Shown in pieces: positions 13,931-40,459 of a stretch of DNA of 60,958 nt. Within the stretch, counting starts at the first letter, position 1. The number at the start of each line of letters is the position of its first letter. A program made the position numbers and the translations under genes. The notes under the pieces are model-generated. The model had not been told where the DNA came from. It saw nothing but the letters and a program-made list of their open reading frames with translations, and ran no database searches. The stretch is from Phoronis australis (taxonomy: Eukaryota > Phoronida > Phoronidae), in NCBI GenBank assembly GCA_002633005.1, contig NMRA01000361.1:335344-396301 (forward strand), read 5' to 3'.

Positions 13931-14095
13931 TCAAGGCGTTCGTTTCTCTGAGAAATGCAGTAAAGCTTCTACTACCTCTGCCTCTGCCTCCGCCTGCCTC
14001 TCTTGGTCCGACCTATACTGACGCTGTCGCTCATCAAACTCTCGCATCTGTCTGTTATACTGTTCCAACTGTTGCCGAAGTATTGCATCTTCAAT
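13931..14095 (-). CDS. CBFB: CBFB exon 5 (terminal coding exon)
   Basis: Encodes the last 54 residues and the TGA stop. It begins IEDAILRQQLEQY, is rich in Gln, Arg and Glu (helical, coiled-coil-like), and ends SEKRTP. This matches the C-terminal helix of CBFB. The acceptor reads TTTTGCCAG. Confidence 0.93.
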   Translation of the reverse strand: MEDAILRQQLEQYNRQMREFDERQRQYRSDQERQAEAEAEVVEALLHFSEKRTP

Positions 14096-17000
14096 CTGGC
14101 AAAATACAAAAGAGGAATATACAAATACGAAAATGTATCCGTTATTTTGTCGAGAACAGTTGAAACGCCATCTGGTGTTCTGAAAGGGGCACAACGATCC
14201 GTATGTAATTTTTCCTCACTCTGAGAATGTTTCACACTCACGAAAAGTATACAAAACCATAGCCAGCAATACATAATCTTTTCTGACTGAAAACAGAGCC
14301 ATACCCAGCACTTATGAAGGAAGGAACTGATGAACTTCATATCCAACATCTTTTTAAAATTCAAAATATGCATAAAAAATACAGAAACTAACGTGGTTGA
14401 AAAATGTGGAAACACAAAAAGTTTAGAAATTAGCTGGAAAAAAAATAAAACATGACTAACAATGAACACCTTACTTTAGTATCCATTCATCTCAAACAAT
14501 AAATCCGATAAAATTTTGTGAATCATCCACTGCCAGGACTATAATTTATCATATCAGGACTGAAAATTTATCATATCAGGACTGAAAATTTATCATATCA
14601 GGACTGAAAATTTATAGGACTGAAAACTTTTATGACAGAACCACAAATTTATCACAAAAGGACCGAAAATTCATCGTGCCAAGACAGAAAAGTTTCATGA
14701 CAGGAGACCATGAGACCATCATGTCCAACAATGAAGATCCGTGTGCCTGCAAACTCAACTGTATTCAAGTGTGGTGTGTCCAAGTGTACATTGCTTGTGG
14801 ATGGTCACGTGGTCATCCGGCATGAAATTTTTTCTGGCGTACTACGTACAAAATATTGGGTCCTGATGCGTTAACTTTTCACCCCTGACGTGATAAATTT
14901 TGGTCTTGAGTTTATCTTTTTAATCTCGCAAAATGAAAATAATCTTTTGAACTGTTTTTAATTCGTGCATAAGTGAAAATTCTAGTTTGAGGTGTTTATT
15001 TTTGGTCCTACAGAGAATAAATGTTTCGGTCTGTTTTTAAATGTTGCATAAAAACCATGTGTCCTGGATTTTTTCCACTTTGGCTTTCCATAGGTCGGCT
15101 GTTTGTTACATGACTGACAAGCTGCATGCCATTAAAGCATAATGTCGAGTTGAGCAGCTGGCTTCATGATAATAGTCAGGAGATATTCTTGTCATGTCTT
15201 TCGTACCAAATCTCAGGTGACCAATAAGCAAATAACATCAGTAACGATGGCGAGAAAAAAATCCGTGGAAATACACAACTTGACTTAAAGTTAAAAACAA
15301 GTACATTTGAATGAGATTTTAATTGGATGCTGTTTTTCTCACACTGTGGCAAAAATCTCTCAAGCATTACTGCCAGAAGATGGTTGCACAAACTATATGA
15401 CCTAAATAACTGAGGTATTGTTTACACACAGGCATTATTGAGAGATAAATAACAATAAATAAAAATAAATAAATAAAAATATCCATTGGCGGTAGACGAT
15501 TTCCTCAATATATGTCTGAAACAAGAAGCATGAATTATTCAAATTCCCACTTGGCGTATCAGGTGGTGAAACTCCTTGTTAATGTAGACCCAAGCCAGCG
15601 AGGCCACAAACAAACCACAACCATCATTGTCAATGGAGACCAGGCATACAGATTGTATGAAACCTGGGAATACTTCGGTAACGTAGCATAGCACTTAGAT
15701 TGTCCCAAAATGTTGTCATCTGTGTTCTTTTAGAATGTATTGTATAATTACTGATTCCCACGGAGGTCCTTCAAGGAGTTAAGCAGACAAAGATAGATGT
15801 AAAAAATAAAAAAATTAAATTAACAGGTCTGTGAGCCGCATTCATAAGTGCAAGAACTATGTCGTTCTAGTAGCCTGATCTTTACACAAGTTACAGAAAG
15901 GTTGAAAGTGATGCAACGCCTTTGAAATATTCAAGGATTTCAACAAATATTGAAGCCTGCTGAGCACTGATTTTATCCATGTCAGAAATCGAAAGGGTTA
16001 TGCCATGTATAATCGCTTTGATATTCTGAAAGTGCGCTGAAAATATGTGACTTGTCTTTTCAATTGTCCAGTAGAAGCGGCCTCACCAACCATCCAAAGA
16101 AAGAGTACATGCAACCATCGATGGAAATTTTCCAGTGAAATCGGTAAACCCACTGGCGACTGCCCTCTGTAGGGAGGCCAGCTAAATCAATGAAAATATA
16201 CCAGAAAATGTCTATTGAACATCCTCTCAATGTGAGAAGACTATGGAGTACAACAACTCAGAAGACCATTATTTCTTGAATGACCCGTTTCCATGGTTCT
16301 AAAAAAAACTTGCTTTTTGAATGTCATTACTCCATCGCCACAGGTGAAAGTTCCAGGACATTGTACTTACTTTAATTTATGATAACCTACAATATTACTG
16401 ACAATTGTTAAGCAAGCTCTGGGGCCAACAGAAGAAGCACATTCACACAATGAACAAATGTTCAATCAGCAAGTGAGATGACAAGTCTGAGAAGTGGCAT
16501 GTGAATGACATCATAATACAGTGAAAAGGCAATCTAACCCGGCTATTGACCTCCTGAACTCTTCTGAATGTTAAGTAATATTCTAGCCAACTGAATAGCC
16601 AAGATAATAGCAAACAGAACTTCTGGGGAGAACAAGAGACAGAGATGTTTAGTTAAGCAAAAATAGTAGAACAATGCAGTGTTCTCCACACACAAAAATT
16701 CAAACAGGTCACGTTTACAACCACTTTGAAAATTTAGACAGTGTGCAGCGAGTGCATATCAAAGGGAACATACGAAAGTGATACTTTTTGCTCAAAATGA
16801 AAAAATCAGTTGTGTCACGTGCAGAGGCAAAATCAAATGGGATGCAACAACTTGTTAAAACGGGTCATGGAGAACACTGCAATGGATAAAAGTTGGATAT
16901 CCTCAGGTGTATACACAAGTGCACCACTTATTGGGGATGTGTGTGACAGCAATGTGGCTGACGGTTGGAGCAAAATACCCTCTTCTAGGGCTTGTTTATC

Positions 17001-20000
17001 ACCAAAAACTGTACATTTGCTGAACAACCATCAAGCAGTGTAACAATTTCCTGAACACTCCTATAGGGGGGTTACTGTTTTGCTGGTGAGTTAGGTGGAG
17101 CTGAAATACTTGGGAAAATGCTGAAGGGCAGAAAATCTTATAGTACTGTAGGGTACATGTCATAGTTCAACTCAAATCCTCAGCTATTTGGAACTCCTCG
17201 GGTATTTTCTTGACCTCAATTATCCCTTCGAAGGTACTCCATATCTGTGCACGTGGGAACCACAGTCACATTGGCCATTTATTGATGATTTTGAAAATCA
17301 CATGACTTGCCGCATGACTGAAGTTCGCATATGCGAAAGTATGAAACCTGACGGTAAAGTTGAGGCTACGAAAGTACTCGAGGTGTTCCACATGTTCTTC
17401 ATTAGCATACCCATTGTCTAAAATGCAATTAACTTTTACAACCTGCACCCTGTTCTGTAATAAAGATACAACTATCAAAAATAAACAGAAAATAAACAAA
17501 ACCTCCAGAATCATACCCAATGTAGACAAGACGAAAAGGATAACCTATCTAATTTAGTGCCCGTTTTGAAAGTTAAAATCATTATATTCTTTATTTATTG
17601 AAAGGAAGACAAAAAAGTGACACGTTCACTCACTTGAGCTCGTTCATCGTCATATTCTAAACACGCTGTTCCATCTAGCCGCTGAAGGTCTACATAACCT
17701 CTCCATATTACACACACGCCGTTCATTATAAACTGAGATTTTAAATGCACCTGCAAAATAAGACACAGTGACTCTGACAATACAAGTAAAACAATAAGGA
17801 CAATACTAAATCAGTTCAAAAATAAAATTATGGTAAATCTTCTCTGTGGTTGTCAAGTGAACTTCAGTTTTGACAAATTTCTCCATAAAAATAAAGATTA
17901 AGATGAATTTAGTCGATTACAGTACTAGCACGGTTTGTACTGTGCAAATGTCATAACATTTGACAAAGTTTCGATTATTTACAGTAAAGTAATCAGTCAT
18001 CAAAAGTGGCAATTTTGGCAATTATTTTGTCCAAAATAAGCAAATTACCAATAAGAGTTCAATTAAAAAATGATAGATGCCAGGTAGATTGCGCACATCA
18101 TAGACACAGTTACTAACTTATGATAGACAGGTAGGACCAGGCTAGCTATTTAATACAACACAACTGTCAGCTTGCCTTGGCAGGGGAGGGAAAGTGATAT
18201 GAAGAGTGGCAAATCTGCAGTGAAGAGTGATAAAAACGAAACAGCAGATGTGGACGAGACAAAAACATAATATCGTCATTTGCTACGAACCTTGCCCCTT
18301 TCTCGTTCAAAATCAACATATTCTCCAGCCGGACGGCGGTCTTCAGGATTATCACTCCATGGATTTGATAGAAATTCTAAAGATAAGTTAGTGCCAGCAC
18401 CAACGAAGGCCTGAAAGGTATAGGTATATCTTACTGGAAGTCTACACTGAAGGTACAGGTATGGTATGACATATCTTACTGGAAGTCTTCCCTGAAGGTA
18501 TAGACATGTCAAATTTTACTACAAGACTGATTACTAGATTTAATTATTCCAAAATTGTGGGTGGATTGCCAATGACTGTTGTCATGGAAAAATCAGCTGT
18601 TTACACTTAACATTTTGCCATTCCCAATGGACCCAGGTTCATCAGTTTGTAAACATTTTACCATTCCCAGTGGACCCAGGTTCATCAGTTTGTAAACATT
18701 TTACCATTCCCAGTGGACCCAGGTTCATCAGTTTGTAAACATTTTGACAACCCCAATGGAACCAATGCCTGATCAGCTGCAAGTACATGATACCCCACAC
18801 TTTAGGTTTAATTGACAAATAAATCATTAATAAGCCAACTTAAAACAACTCTCAGATAAATAACAGTGATCACATCCCACACTTGAATATCCACAACACA
18901 AAAACAGCCAGGGGTCTATTGGCAATGTTTTTACAAAATCTGACCACACAAATTGGAACTATGTAAACAATCACCTAGCATTGGTAAGGAATTAACTATC
19001 CACCAAGCCTGTAGTGAACCCTAACCAAAATTTCATTACTCATAATTGTGGCACTCCTGCAAAATGGATTCTTGGAAACTGATCAATGCCATTGATAAAT
19101 ACTGCACTGAGTGCTGGCTGGTACAAAGAGGTACAACTTTTGATGACTGCCCTATTTATTTACAGGAAAAGGCTAGGGCACTTGAGCACATAAATTAATG
19201 TCAACAACTGGCAAGAGCTGGAGAAATAGTTGATAGGTAATGTCAGTGCATTTCATTGGTGGTGCCTGTGTGTCATGCCTAGTCTTACAACGATTCAGAA
19301 CCAATGAAGTCAAGGCAACAAGTACTTTCTGAGGTTTTAGGGTTGGCTAACACTTACAGTCATTAAGAACAACGGGTTTTCAATAATTACAAACCACATC
19401 ACTGACGTCAAATCAACCTGGATAGACAGTTTCTACTCTAGGAATTGTAGGGATCAGTTATTTTAAATTGATTTCATTTGCTGAATGAAGGGTGATTTGT
19501 TTATCACATTGACACTGCTTGAATTGATTTGTGGTAGGTTTTGAGGTCATTACTATTGATACTATCTAGAGGTCAGTTTGAAGAGCAATGAAAATGTCAA
19601 GAACCTAAATGGCGGCTAAACAAGCATACAAGCTACAAAAATAGAAAAGTGTTCATTCAATCCACCTTCAGGCTTAATAATTTTGTTTTCCTCTTCACTG
19701 TTTGCATACATTCAAATCTCATAATCTCATGCTCACGAGGGGACGGGATATTGACAGGCACCCTGTGTACTGAATCAAAACAAGGATGTCATTGTTTTCA
19801 GCCAGACGTACAGTGAACCACAGAAAGCCGGCGGCTTATAACGGGCGCGTACACGCATTCCTTTGATGTTTATCTACAGTGCGGAACAATGAGAGTCATA
19901 CAGTACAAACCAGGGAACAAGTCAACAACTCCACACGCGACCTCTGGCCTACCACCGGGTAGGCGTTTATCAATGAAACGACGTAAACCTAGGATTACGG

Positions 20001-20462
20001 CCCTAGGATTACAACCAGCTCATACCCCGGACTTTGCTATGTCGCTTAGTCATTCTTATTTCTGGCTGATTTTCAAAATCGTCATAACCCGCTGACTTAA
20101 CTTTTGATGAACAACTGATCAATATAAACGAACCAAACTTTTCAACAATGCTACCAGGCTTTCAGCACTATTCAGTCATTACTCACTATGTCCGCGTGTC
20201 CTTCACCACATTCCGCTTGAAATCTCAGCACTCTTTCCTCATGGGGTCTGTCGCGATATCCCGTATATCGAACCTGAAAAATATGAACTTTTTATTAGTA
20301 CATGCGATCATTGACCCCGACAAAGCGCGGTACGATTTGCAGTAAACAGCTGATCAGAATACAAGAAAGTCGTCGATTACAAACCTCGCACTCGCGACTT
20401 AATTTCCTAAATGTGTCGTCGTTTTCAAATTTAGCTCGCTGATCTGGTACAACTCTTGGCAT
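13931..20462 (-). CDS. CBFB: Core-binding factor subunit beta (CBFB), complete, 5 exons
   Basis: CBF-beta is the non-DNA-binding partner of Runt-domain (RUNX) transcription factors; it stabilises their DNA contact in the nucleus. Five minus-strand exons join in phase 0: 20462-20385, 20273-20187, 18410-18291, 17750-17634 and 14095-13931, giving 26+29+40+39+54 = 188 residues, close to the roughly 182-187 of human CBFB. The protein begins MPRVVPDQRAKFEN, nearly identical to the vertebrate N-terminus, and contains YTGYRDRPHEER, GTNLSL, EYVDFERERGK, NGVCVIWRG, DLQRLDG and DDERAQ in the family order. The tail is charged and Gln/Arg/Glu-rich, as expected for the C-terminal helix, and ends SEKRTP. 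Asn105 aligns with human Asn104, a known Runt contact. Donors of exons 1 and 3 (GTTTGT, GTTCGT) are non-consensus; those of exons 2 and 4 are GTGAGT. The start is the conserved MPRVV methionine, although the frame is open upstream to another ATG at 20522. The identification is essentially certain; transcript ends are not determined. Confidence 0.97.
14535..14703 (+). repeat. 22-bp minisatellite
   Basis: AGGACTGAAAATTTATCATATC-type units occur about four times with little change, then decay through AGGACCGAAAATTCATC-like units. It lies in CBFB intron 4. Confidence 0.85.
17190..17389. mobile_element. MITE with GGAAC(A/T)CCTCG termini, 200 bp
   Basis: The left end, starting GGAACTCCTCGGGTATTTTC, and the reverse complement of the right end, GGAACACCTCGAGTACTTTC, stay similar for about 40 bases. 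It is non-coding and lies in CBFB intron 4. A related short hairpin lies at 54061-54107. Confidence 0.65.
17634..17750 (-). CDS. CBFB: CBFB exon 4
   Basis: Encodes 39 residues including MNGVCVIWRGYVDLQRLDG and ending DDERAQ. The acceptor is TTTGCAG and the donor GTGAGT. It carries Asn105, equivalent to human Asn104 on the Runt-binding face; the position matching human Tyr96 is His97. Confidence 0.95.
18291..18410 (-). CDS. CBFB: CBFB exon 3
   Basis: Encodes 40 residues, from AFVGAGTNLSLEF to EYVDFERERGK. The acceptor is CTTTCAG and the donor the weak GTTCGT. It is 120 nt with both ends in phase 0, so skipping it would keep the frame. It is one residue longer than the human segment. Confidence 0.95.
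18411..20186 (-). other. CBFB intron 2
   Basis: 1.8 kb; contains the 43-bp tandem repeat and a partial duplication of TATCTTACTGGAAGTCT at about 18430 and 18473. No coding signal. Confidence 0.8.
18611..18760 (+). repeat. 43-bp tandem repeat, 3.3 units
   Basis: CATTTTACCATTCCCAGTGG followed by ACCCAGGTTCATCAGTTTG repeats with starts at 18611, 18654, 18697 and 18740, an exact 43-base period. It lies in CBFB intron 2. Confidence 0.92.
20187..20273 (-). CDS. CBFB: CBFB exon 2
   Basis: Encodes 29 residues including RYTGYRDRPHEER. The acceptor is TTTTCAG and the donor GTGAGT, phase 0 at both ends. Its length matches the corresponding stretch of human CBFB (residues 27-55). Confidence 0.95.
20385..20462 (-). 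CDS. CBFB: CBFB exon 1 (coding part)
   Basis: Encodes residues 1-26, from MPRVVPDQRAKF to SRECE. The donor is GTTTGT, phase 0. An upstream in-frame ATG at 20522 would add 20 residues lacking similarity to any CBFB I know. Confidence 0.95.
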
Positions 20463-23156
20463 AACTGGCGGGATTCTTGGAGCGCTGTCACAGCACAGTC
20501 CGTTAGCCACGAAGGATAGCATGCTTTACTACGTGTTCATTCAATACGTGCCTAAATATTCTCTGTAAACTTAGTAATCGTGCTTGGCATTTGATTGGAT
20601 AACAGGTCAAGCTTTCGGGAATCTTCGGAACCGATTATCTCCATATATGGTGAGCCCGAATGACAAAACGACTGACGACTTTTAATGAGCTTGTTTACTT
20701 CAATATGATTCGTTGACGGAAATAGACGGACATGACGTAAACTGTGACCTCATTGGTATATTACGAAAATAACCTTATTTGTAATGTAATGAATATGAAA
20801 CAGCAAGCTGTCTCTCGAATCGGAATAACCAATCAGTTCTCAGAAATGATGACAAATATCTTGGCATGACGCCTGAAAGTAAATAATAACCGCGATATAA
20901 ACATGCTAAAACATTAATGATTTTGTTATTTGTTTGCTACTAGGACCCAAAATTAGTTATGAATCTATTTTTGAATCATCGCTTATAATATACGTTAATT
21001 ACTTGTGGGTTCAAAATCGTAAACTCAGGTAAGTCGTGACAGATACGTCACGATGACAGACTGACGATAAATACGCGTGAAAGCAGAATAAAAAAACATG
21101 TCGCGAGCCGTGAAATCATGAGTTGCTTTATTGGGGAAACAACTACTCTCCCTGTTTCGTGACATGTCAACGAGAAGGCACTTTGTATCACGTATTTCTT
21201 GTTATTTCAAAATACGGACTCGAGTGTGACAGGTGAAACTAAGAATTCCTCAACTCGCACAAAGAAGATTGTTGTCTTTTGTTAGCCACACGCCTCTGGA
21301 ATATTTAGAATTTTGATTGCACAATAGTGATACTTGTATAATATTGAACAGTGGGCGACCTTTTCGGCCAACCTCCACCCACACACACGGGCGTACGAAC
21401 AAACATCATACCTTGATCGATTAGTTGTTGCTTAATTGATCTTCGCAGTCCATGACATCTACAATGGCAACTTGAACATTAAAAGAAATCAAAAAAGGAT
21501 TGTCACATTTCTTTTACTAAGCAACATAAATTTGACAAANCTCGAGTGTGACAGGTGAAAAGAATTCCTCAACTCGCACAAAGAAGATTGTTGTCTTTTG
21601 TTAGCCACACGCCTCTGGAATATTTAGAATTTTGATTGCACAATAGTGATACTTGTATAATATTGAACAGTGGGCGACCTTTTCGGCCAACCTCCACCCA
21701 CACACACGGGCGTACGAACAAACATCATACCTTGATCGATTAGTTGTTGCTTAATTGATCTTCGCAGTCCATGACATCTACAATGGCAACTTGAACATTA
21801 AAAGAAATCAAAAAAGGATTGTCACATTTCTTTTACTAAGCAACATAAATTTGACAAAAAAAATAAGGATACCACTGCACCGGATTTGTAATTTCGCTGG
21901 CAATAAAGGCAATACTCGTCCTTGACTGAGTAAAAATAAGAAGGTTTTCGTTACTTGTGGCGACGTTTACCATCGCGACAGGAAAAAGTACATGGGCGGC
22001 GCAGCACTGAAAAAAAGTGGGGGGCTATAGCTATGAAGCAGTAGTAATATTGTCCATTAATTCACGTACGTATAGTACACCGTTTACTATCACTATGAGA
22101 ATGAGTCTTATGGCGTAATTAAGACTTCGTGGGATAACAATAACCACAGTGATCTATGCAACTGAGTCTGGGCTGTGGGAAATAAACCACTAACAAGTGA
22201 AGTGGACCCCGGCATGCGCTCCGACTTTCAAAATGCTGTTCGACCGAAGAAACTTGCTGATGTGGCGCCAGTGTATCCGCCCTGGTGTCCAGGTTACGAA
22301 AACATACTAATTGGTACAGTGGCGGATCTAGAATATCATGAGGGGGCACCATTGTTCATTTTGTGGTATCCTAAGTTGTGTCGTTTTTACTATGTATTTT
22401 GTGACCGACGGTGTCCTGGGTACGTTGATCAACACTAGCAAACCAGGTCCATAATCATTCCGTTCACCTTATGGCTTCAGCTCTCTTAAATGTTTCACAT
22501 TTCGACAATCATTCTACGATATTAGGGCGCAATCTATATTACGTGTTTACCGATGATTTCGTTCTACTACCCCATACACATTCAAAATGTGTCCTTGTAG
22601 AGTAGAACAAATTGCTTGGGCCAGTAATGTGCTACAATAGCCTGAAACACTTCCTCTTCTTTCTTTACAGCTGAATATTGTAAGCGTTACAACGATTGTC
22701 TTCTGCCATTTCTACGGTTCCAGAATGTCACCAAAGACCAGACACCGTCCGTCTGAAAACGATATCCAGTTTGTTTCAGTGGAGCGTCTACCGAAAATAC
22801 TCAACACCACCGATGAACATTACGAGCCCTCAGGCTACCATTATATAAAATATGCAGAATTTGGTTGAAGTGAATCTTAGATTGAACATGTTGACATGTG
22901 ATGTATCAGCAGTTGATTACCTTGATAACATGTCTTTTGCGGATAAATCGAATTGTCCGAGAGAGGCATCTCTCTCGAAAAAAATATTTTGATGCATTTT
23001 AAATGCTATGAAACATTTTGCTAATGCTACACCGTTCGCCGCAAAATTTCTTTTAGGCACCGAGTGACGTGATCTTTATTCCATTATAACGACCCTGTAT
23101 TGGAGGTGACCCTGTCAAACGCTTACATCAGCTGTTAGTTTTGTTTACATTTTAAC
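20463..23156. promoter_or_regulatory. Divergent upstream region between CBFB and PHAF1
   Basis: The stretch between the two start regions contains no recognisable exon. About 320 bases of it (21219-21858) are doubled around an 'n' and probably artefactual, so the true spacing is nearer 2.3 kb. It must hold the CBFB promoter and much of the PHAF1 promoter. A lone transposon-like end, CAGTGGCGGATCTAG, lies at 22317. No TATA box is obvious for either gene. Confidence 0.5.
21219..21858. repeat. 320-bp tandem duplication joined at an 'n', probably an assembly artefact
   Basis: 21219-21539 and 21541-21858 match almost exactly (one 3-base indel near the start), and both begin CTCGAGTGTGACAGG. The junction is the single 'n' at 21540. 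It lies between CBFB and PHAF1 and inflates their apparent spacing. Confidence 0.9.
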
Positions 23157-23166
23157 GCGCATGCGC
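23157..23166. promoter_or_regulatory. NRF1-type palindrome at the PHAF1 promoter
   Basis: GCGCATGCGC is a perfect palindromic match to the NRF1 consensus, 136-145 bases before the chosen PHAF1 start codon. Such sites sit close to transcription starts of TATA-less, broadly expressed genes. Its position suggests that the in-frame ATG at 23161 is promoter DNA rather than a translation start. Function is inferred from the motif only. Confidence 0.5.
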
Positions 23167-23301
23167 ATTATGAAAAATAATGATGGCGCTTGGTTGAAGA
23201 TTTCAAAACAGCTTGACGAAATTGCTGTAGAAATAAGATTTCATTTGATTGCACATCTAACTAACGAGTGTATTGATGACTCATTGGAAGCTCAGGGAAC
23301 C

Positions 23302-38051
<14,750 letters not shown>

Positions 38052-38247
38052 CGCATTTGGGCTCACCGTGGATGATGTAATGTGGCACATGGCAGGCGCA
38101 TGTCAAGGAGTACTGTACGGATGACGCTTTGCACCAAATGTTATGGTTTTATTTGTTTTTGACAAGTATATTCTCCAACTTCTCTTGCCTGAAGTTGATG
38201 AAGGGGTTCCTGTTTGTAAAAGGTGCTAAGTACAGTTACAAATTGTA

Positions 38248-38358
38248 GGTAATGGTCCGATATAATGTGCCGGAATTTTGAGAACCAGTTTTTCTCCACT
38301 GAATAACAGGCATCAAACTGGTTCTCAAGAGACAGGCACGTTATATCAGACTATTGCC
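38248..38358. repeat. Long imperfect hairpin (44-bp arms, 23-nt loop)
   Basis: The arms 38248-38291 and 38315-38358 are reverse complements at 36 of 44 positions. Four of the eight differences are G-U compatible in RNA on the plus strand, so about 40 of 44 positions can pair. The 12 bases next to the loop pair perfectly. It lies in the likely PHAF1 3' UTR. It could be a folded miniature transposon or a pre-miRNA-like stem; the sequence alone cannot decide. Confidence 0.85.
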
Positions 38359-39864
38359 CAGATTGTAGGCTCTGCATTTCTAATGTCAGACTAACTTGAT
38401 AGGTGTCAGATATTACCAAAATAATTGACGTTAAAAAACTGTTTGGACCTCTTGCTCTCAAACTTTGTCGACTAATGGTGGCATTATGATCACGTGAAGG
38501 TGTGCTGTGTGGATTGGGTGTTCTTTTTTCTTCTCGATAATTTTCATTTTGTAAACAGTCACACTTGTGCTCAAGCATTTCAGAGAAAAATGCAGAAAGT
38601 TCAAAATTATGTTGTAGACTTGGCATTGATGTCTTTTTAATAGTATTTAATATAAAGATGTGACCATGTTGTGTTTGAAACTAAATTACATTGTGTATAA
38701 TTGTCCATTGTCATTAGGTATAGGTGGTGCTTACATGGTAGTGATAATCGCGTAAGGTGATAAAACAAGCAACCTCGGGACTCAAACGGGCAATACTGTC
38801 CAGTGGTATTTTTCAATTGTCTATTGCAATCATGTTGTAGAAGGGGACATTACTCATGGACTTTGTGTTACAGTGTTTTGTCGTACTTGCCAAAGAGGTT
38901 GTATTTTGTATTTTCCCTGCTCTCTGCATAGGTCCTTTGTGTTGAAAGGGAAGAAGAATTGAGGGAACTTATCAAGATGTTGATAACATTCTTTATTGAG
39001 CCATGTATTGTAATTTTGGGGTTTGACTAGTCTTATTCGATGTTGAGCTGCAAGATGGCCATATTTTCCCCATTTCCTATGATGTCATCACTGTGTTGTA
39101 GTAATGGAGGGTGAGCAGCAAGATAATAGCTTTTTTTACCCATTTCATGTAACATCATCACTCTTAACACCTTTCATAGTCGGCAATCTGCGTTAAGTCT
39201 TGGAATACCTCCTGTGGGTTCCCTGTTAGAATTTTGATTAGGAATTGAGGCAAAAATGGCCTGTTTGCTGGTTGTCTTGAAGTTATAGTGCATTTGTGGG
39301 CCATCGGTTTGGTCAGTAACAATAGCTGTCTATGTACAGTTAGGTATTTATTTTCATATTGACTGTATGAACGCCTGATTTGTTAATGTTGTTCTCTGAT
39401 CTTAATTATTTGTGTCAACACCTCCGAGAATGTTGAAATATTTGCAGCATCTGAACTGGGACTACCTTGTTTGACACTATGATACCAGTGGTGTTCAAGA
39501 GTTACAGGTGCTGACAGCTCCACAATTAAGGTAGAAATCCAGGGTGGATTAATATTCTAGCCATATTGTAAATGTTGTGGGTAATCAGCTGTGAGTCAGT
39601 GTAGATCCAGACTCAATGTCTGATCTGCGACTTCATTTGGAGCTCTGGCCCATACTGTTTTTGTGCCTGGCCATAGAGTTTGGTCGGAGTATATATGAAC
39701 CCACGCACCCAGTTGTTTCTTCCTCTAAACTTGATACCTTAACTGATTTATGTATGTTTTTAGGAGATTTTTGTTGCTGACTTGCAGATATGAGGCAGAT
39801 TCAGTTTTCATAAGAAGTGCAGTGTTATTGTGAACTATTGTAATGTTCAATAAGTTTATTGCAT

Positions 39865-39870
39865 AATAAA
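39865..39870 (+). terminator. Candidate polyadenylation signal of PHAF1
   Basis: AATAAA, followed by GCCCAAAGTG, about 1.8 kb after the stop codon. Canonical hexamer; use not shown. Confidence 0.4.
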
Positions 39871-40459
39871 GCCCAAAGTGTTAATTAATTTTTCAATTTC
39901 TGTGTATTTTTGATTATGATAAGATGTTCCACTTTTTAAAGAGGAACAGGACATGCATTCTTTGTCTTTGTTGAGCAATTACTCATAGTAAATAGACAGA
40001 ACTGTGTCTGTGGTCTTGTACATAATTACATTCTTGATGTATGGGTAGGTCGTTTAGACACAACCTTTGACTTGGGTTATGCAAGATGCAAATATTGACC
40101 ATGTACCATTGCGACCTGTTTGTAAACCGGTCGGCACTTTGTTGCTTGTATTCCGGCAGGGATGTTGTGTGGACTGTTGGCCGTGGTGTAGGTGATTGTC
40201 ACATATTTGAGTGATCTCATCGTTTTTTTGTTCTTATTCCATCGGGTACTATGTCTATTTATGTTCGGAGTTTCATTTAACTGTCTCGTGTCCATTGATC
40301 TGATGACATCATTGACATAAATGGTCATTTCTATTTAATCATGATGTATGAAATAAATATGTTATTATATCGTTTGATTTGTAATACACGAATGATTATC
40401 GCTTGTTCTGGTACTGTGGTACATAAGGCAAGCGCCTTTATACTAGGTTCACAAGAGTG

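Larger units (their letters stand above)
14096..17633 (-). other. CBFB intron 4
   Basis: The largest CBFB intron, 3.5 kb. It contains the 22-bp minisatellite and the 17190-17389 MITE, but no nested gene that I can see. Confidence 0.8.
38052..39885 (+). other. Probable PHAF1 3' untranslated region
   Basis: No coding exon is visible after the PHAF1 stop. AATAAA at 39865-39870 is the best-placed polyadenylation hexamer I see, giving a UTR of about 1.8 kb. The stretch includes a long imperfect hairpin at 38248-38358. A further signal-like AATAAA lies near 40354. Length and 3' end are inferred. Confidence 0.45.
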
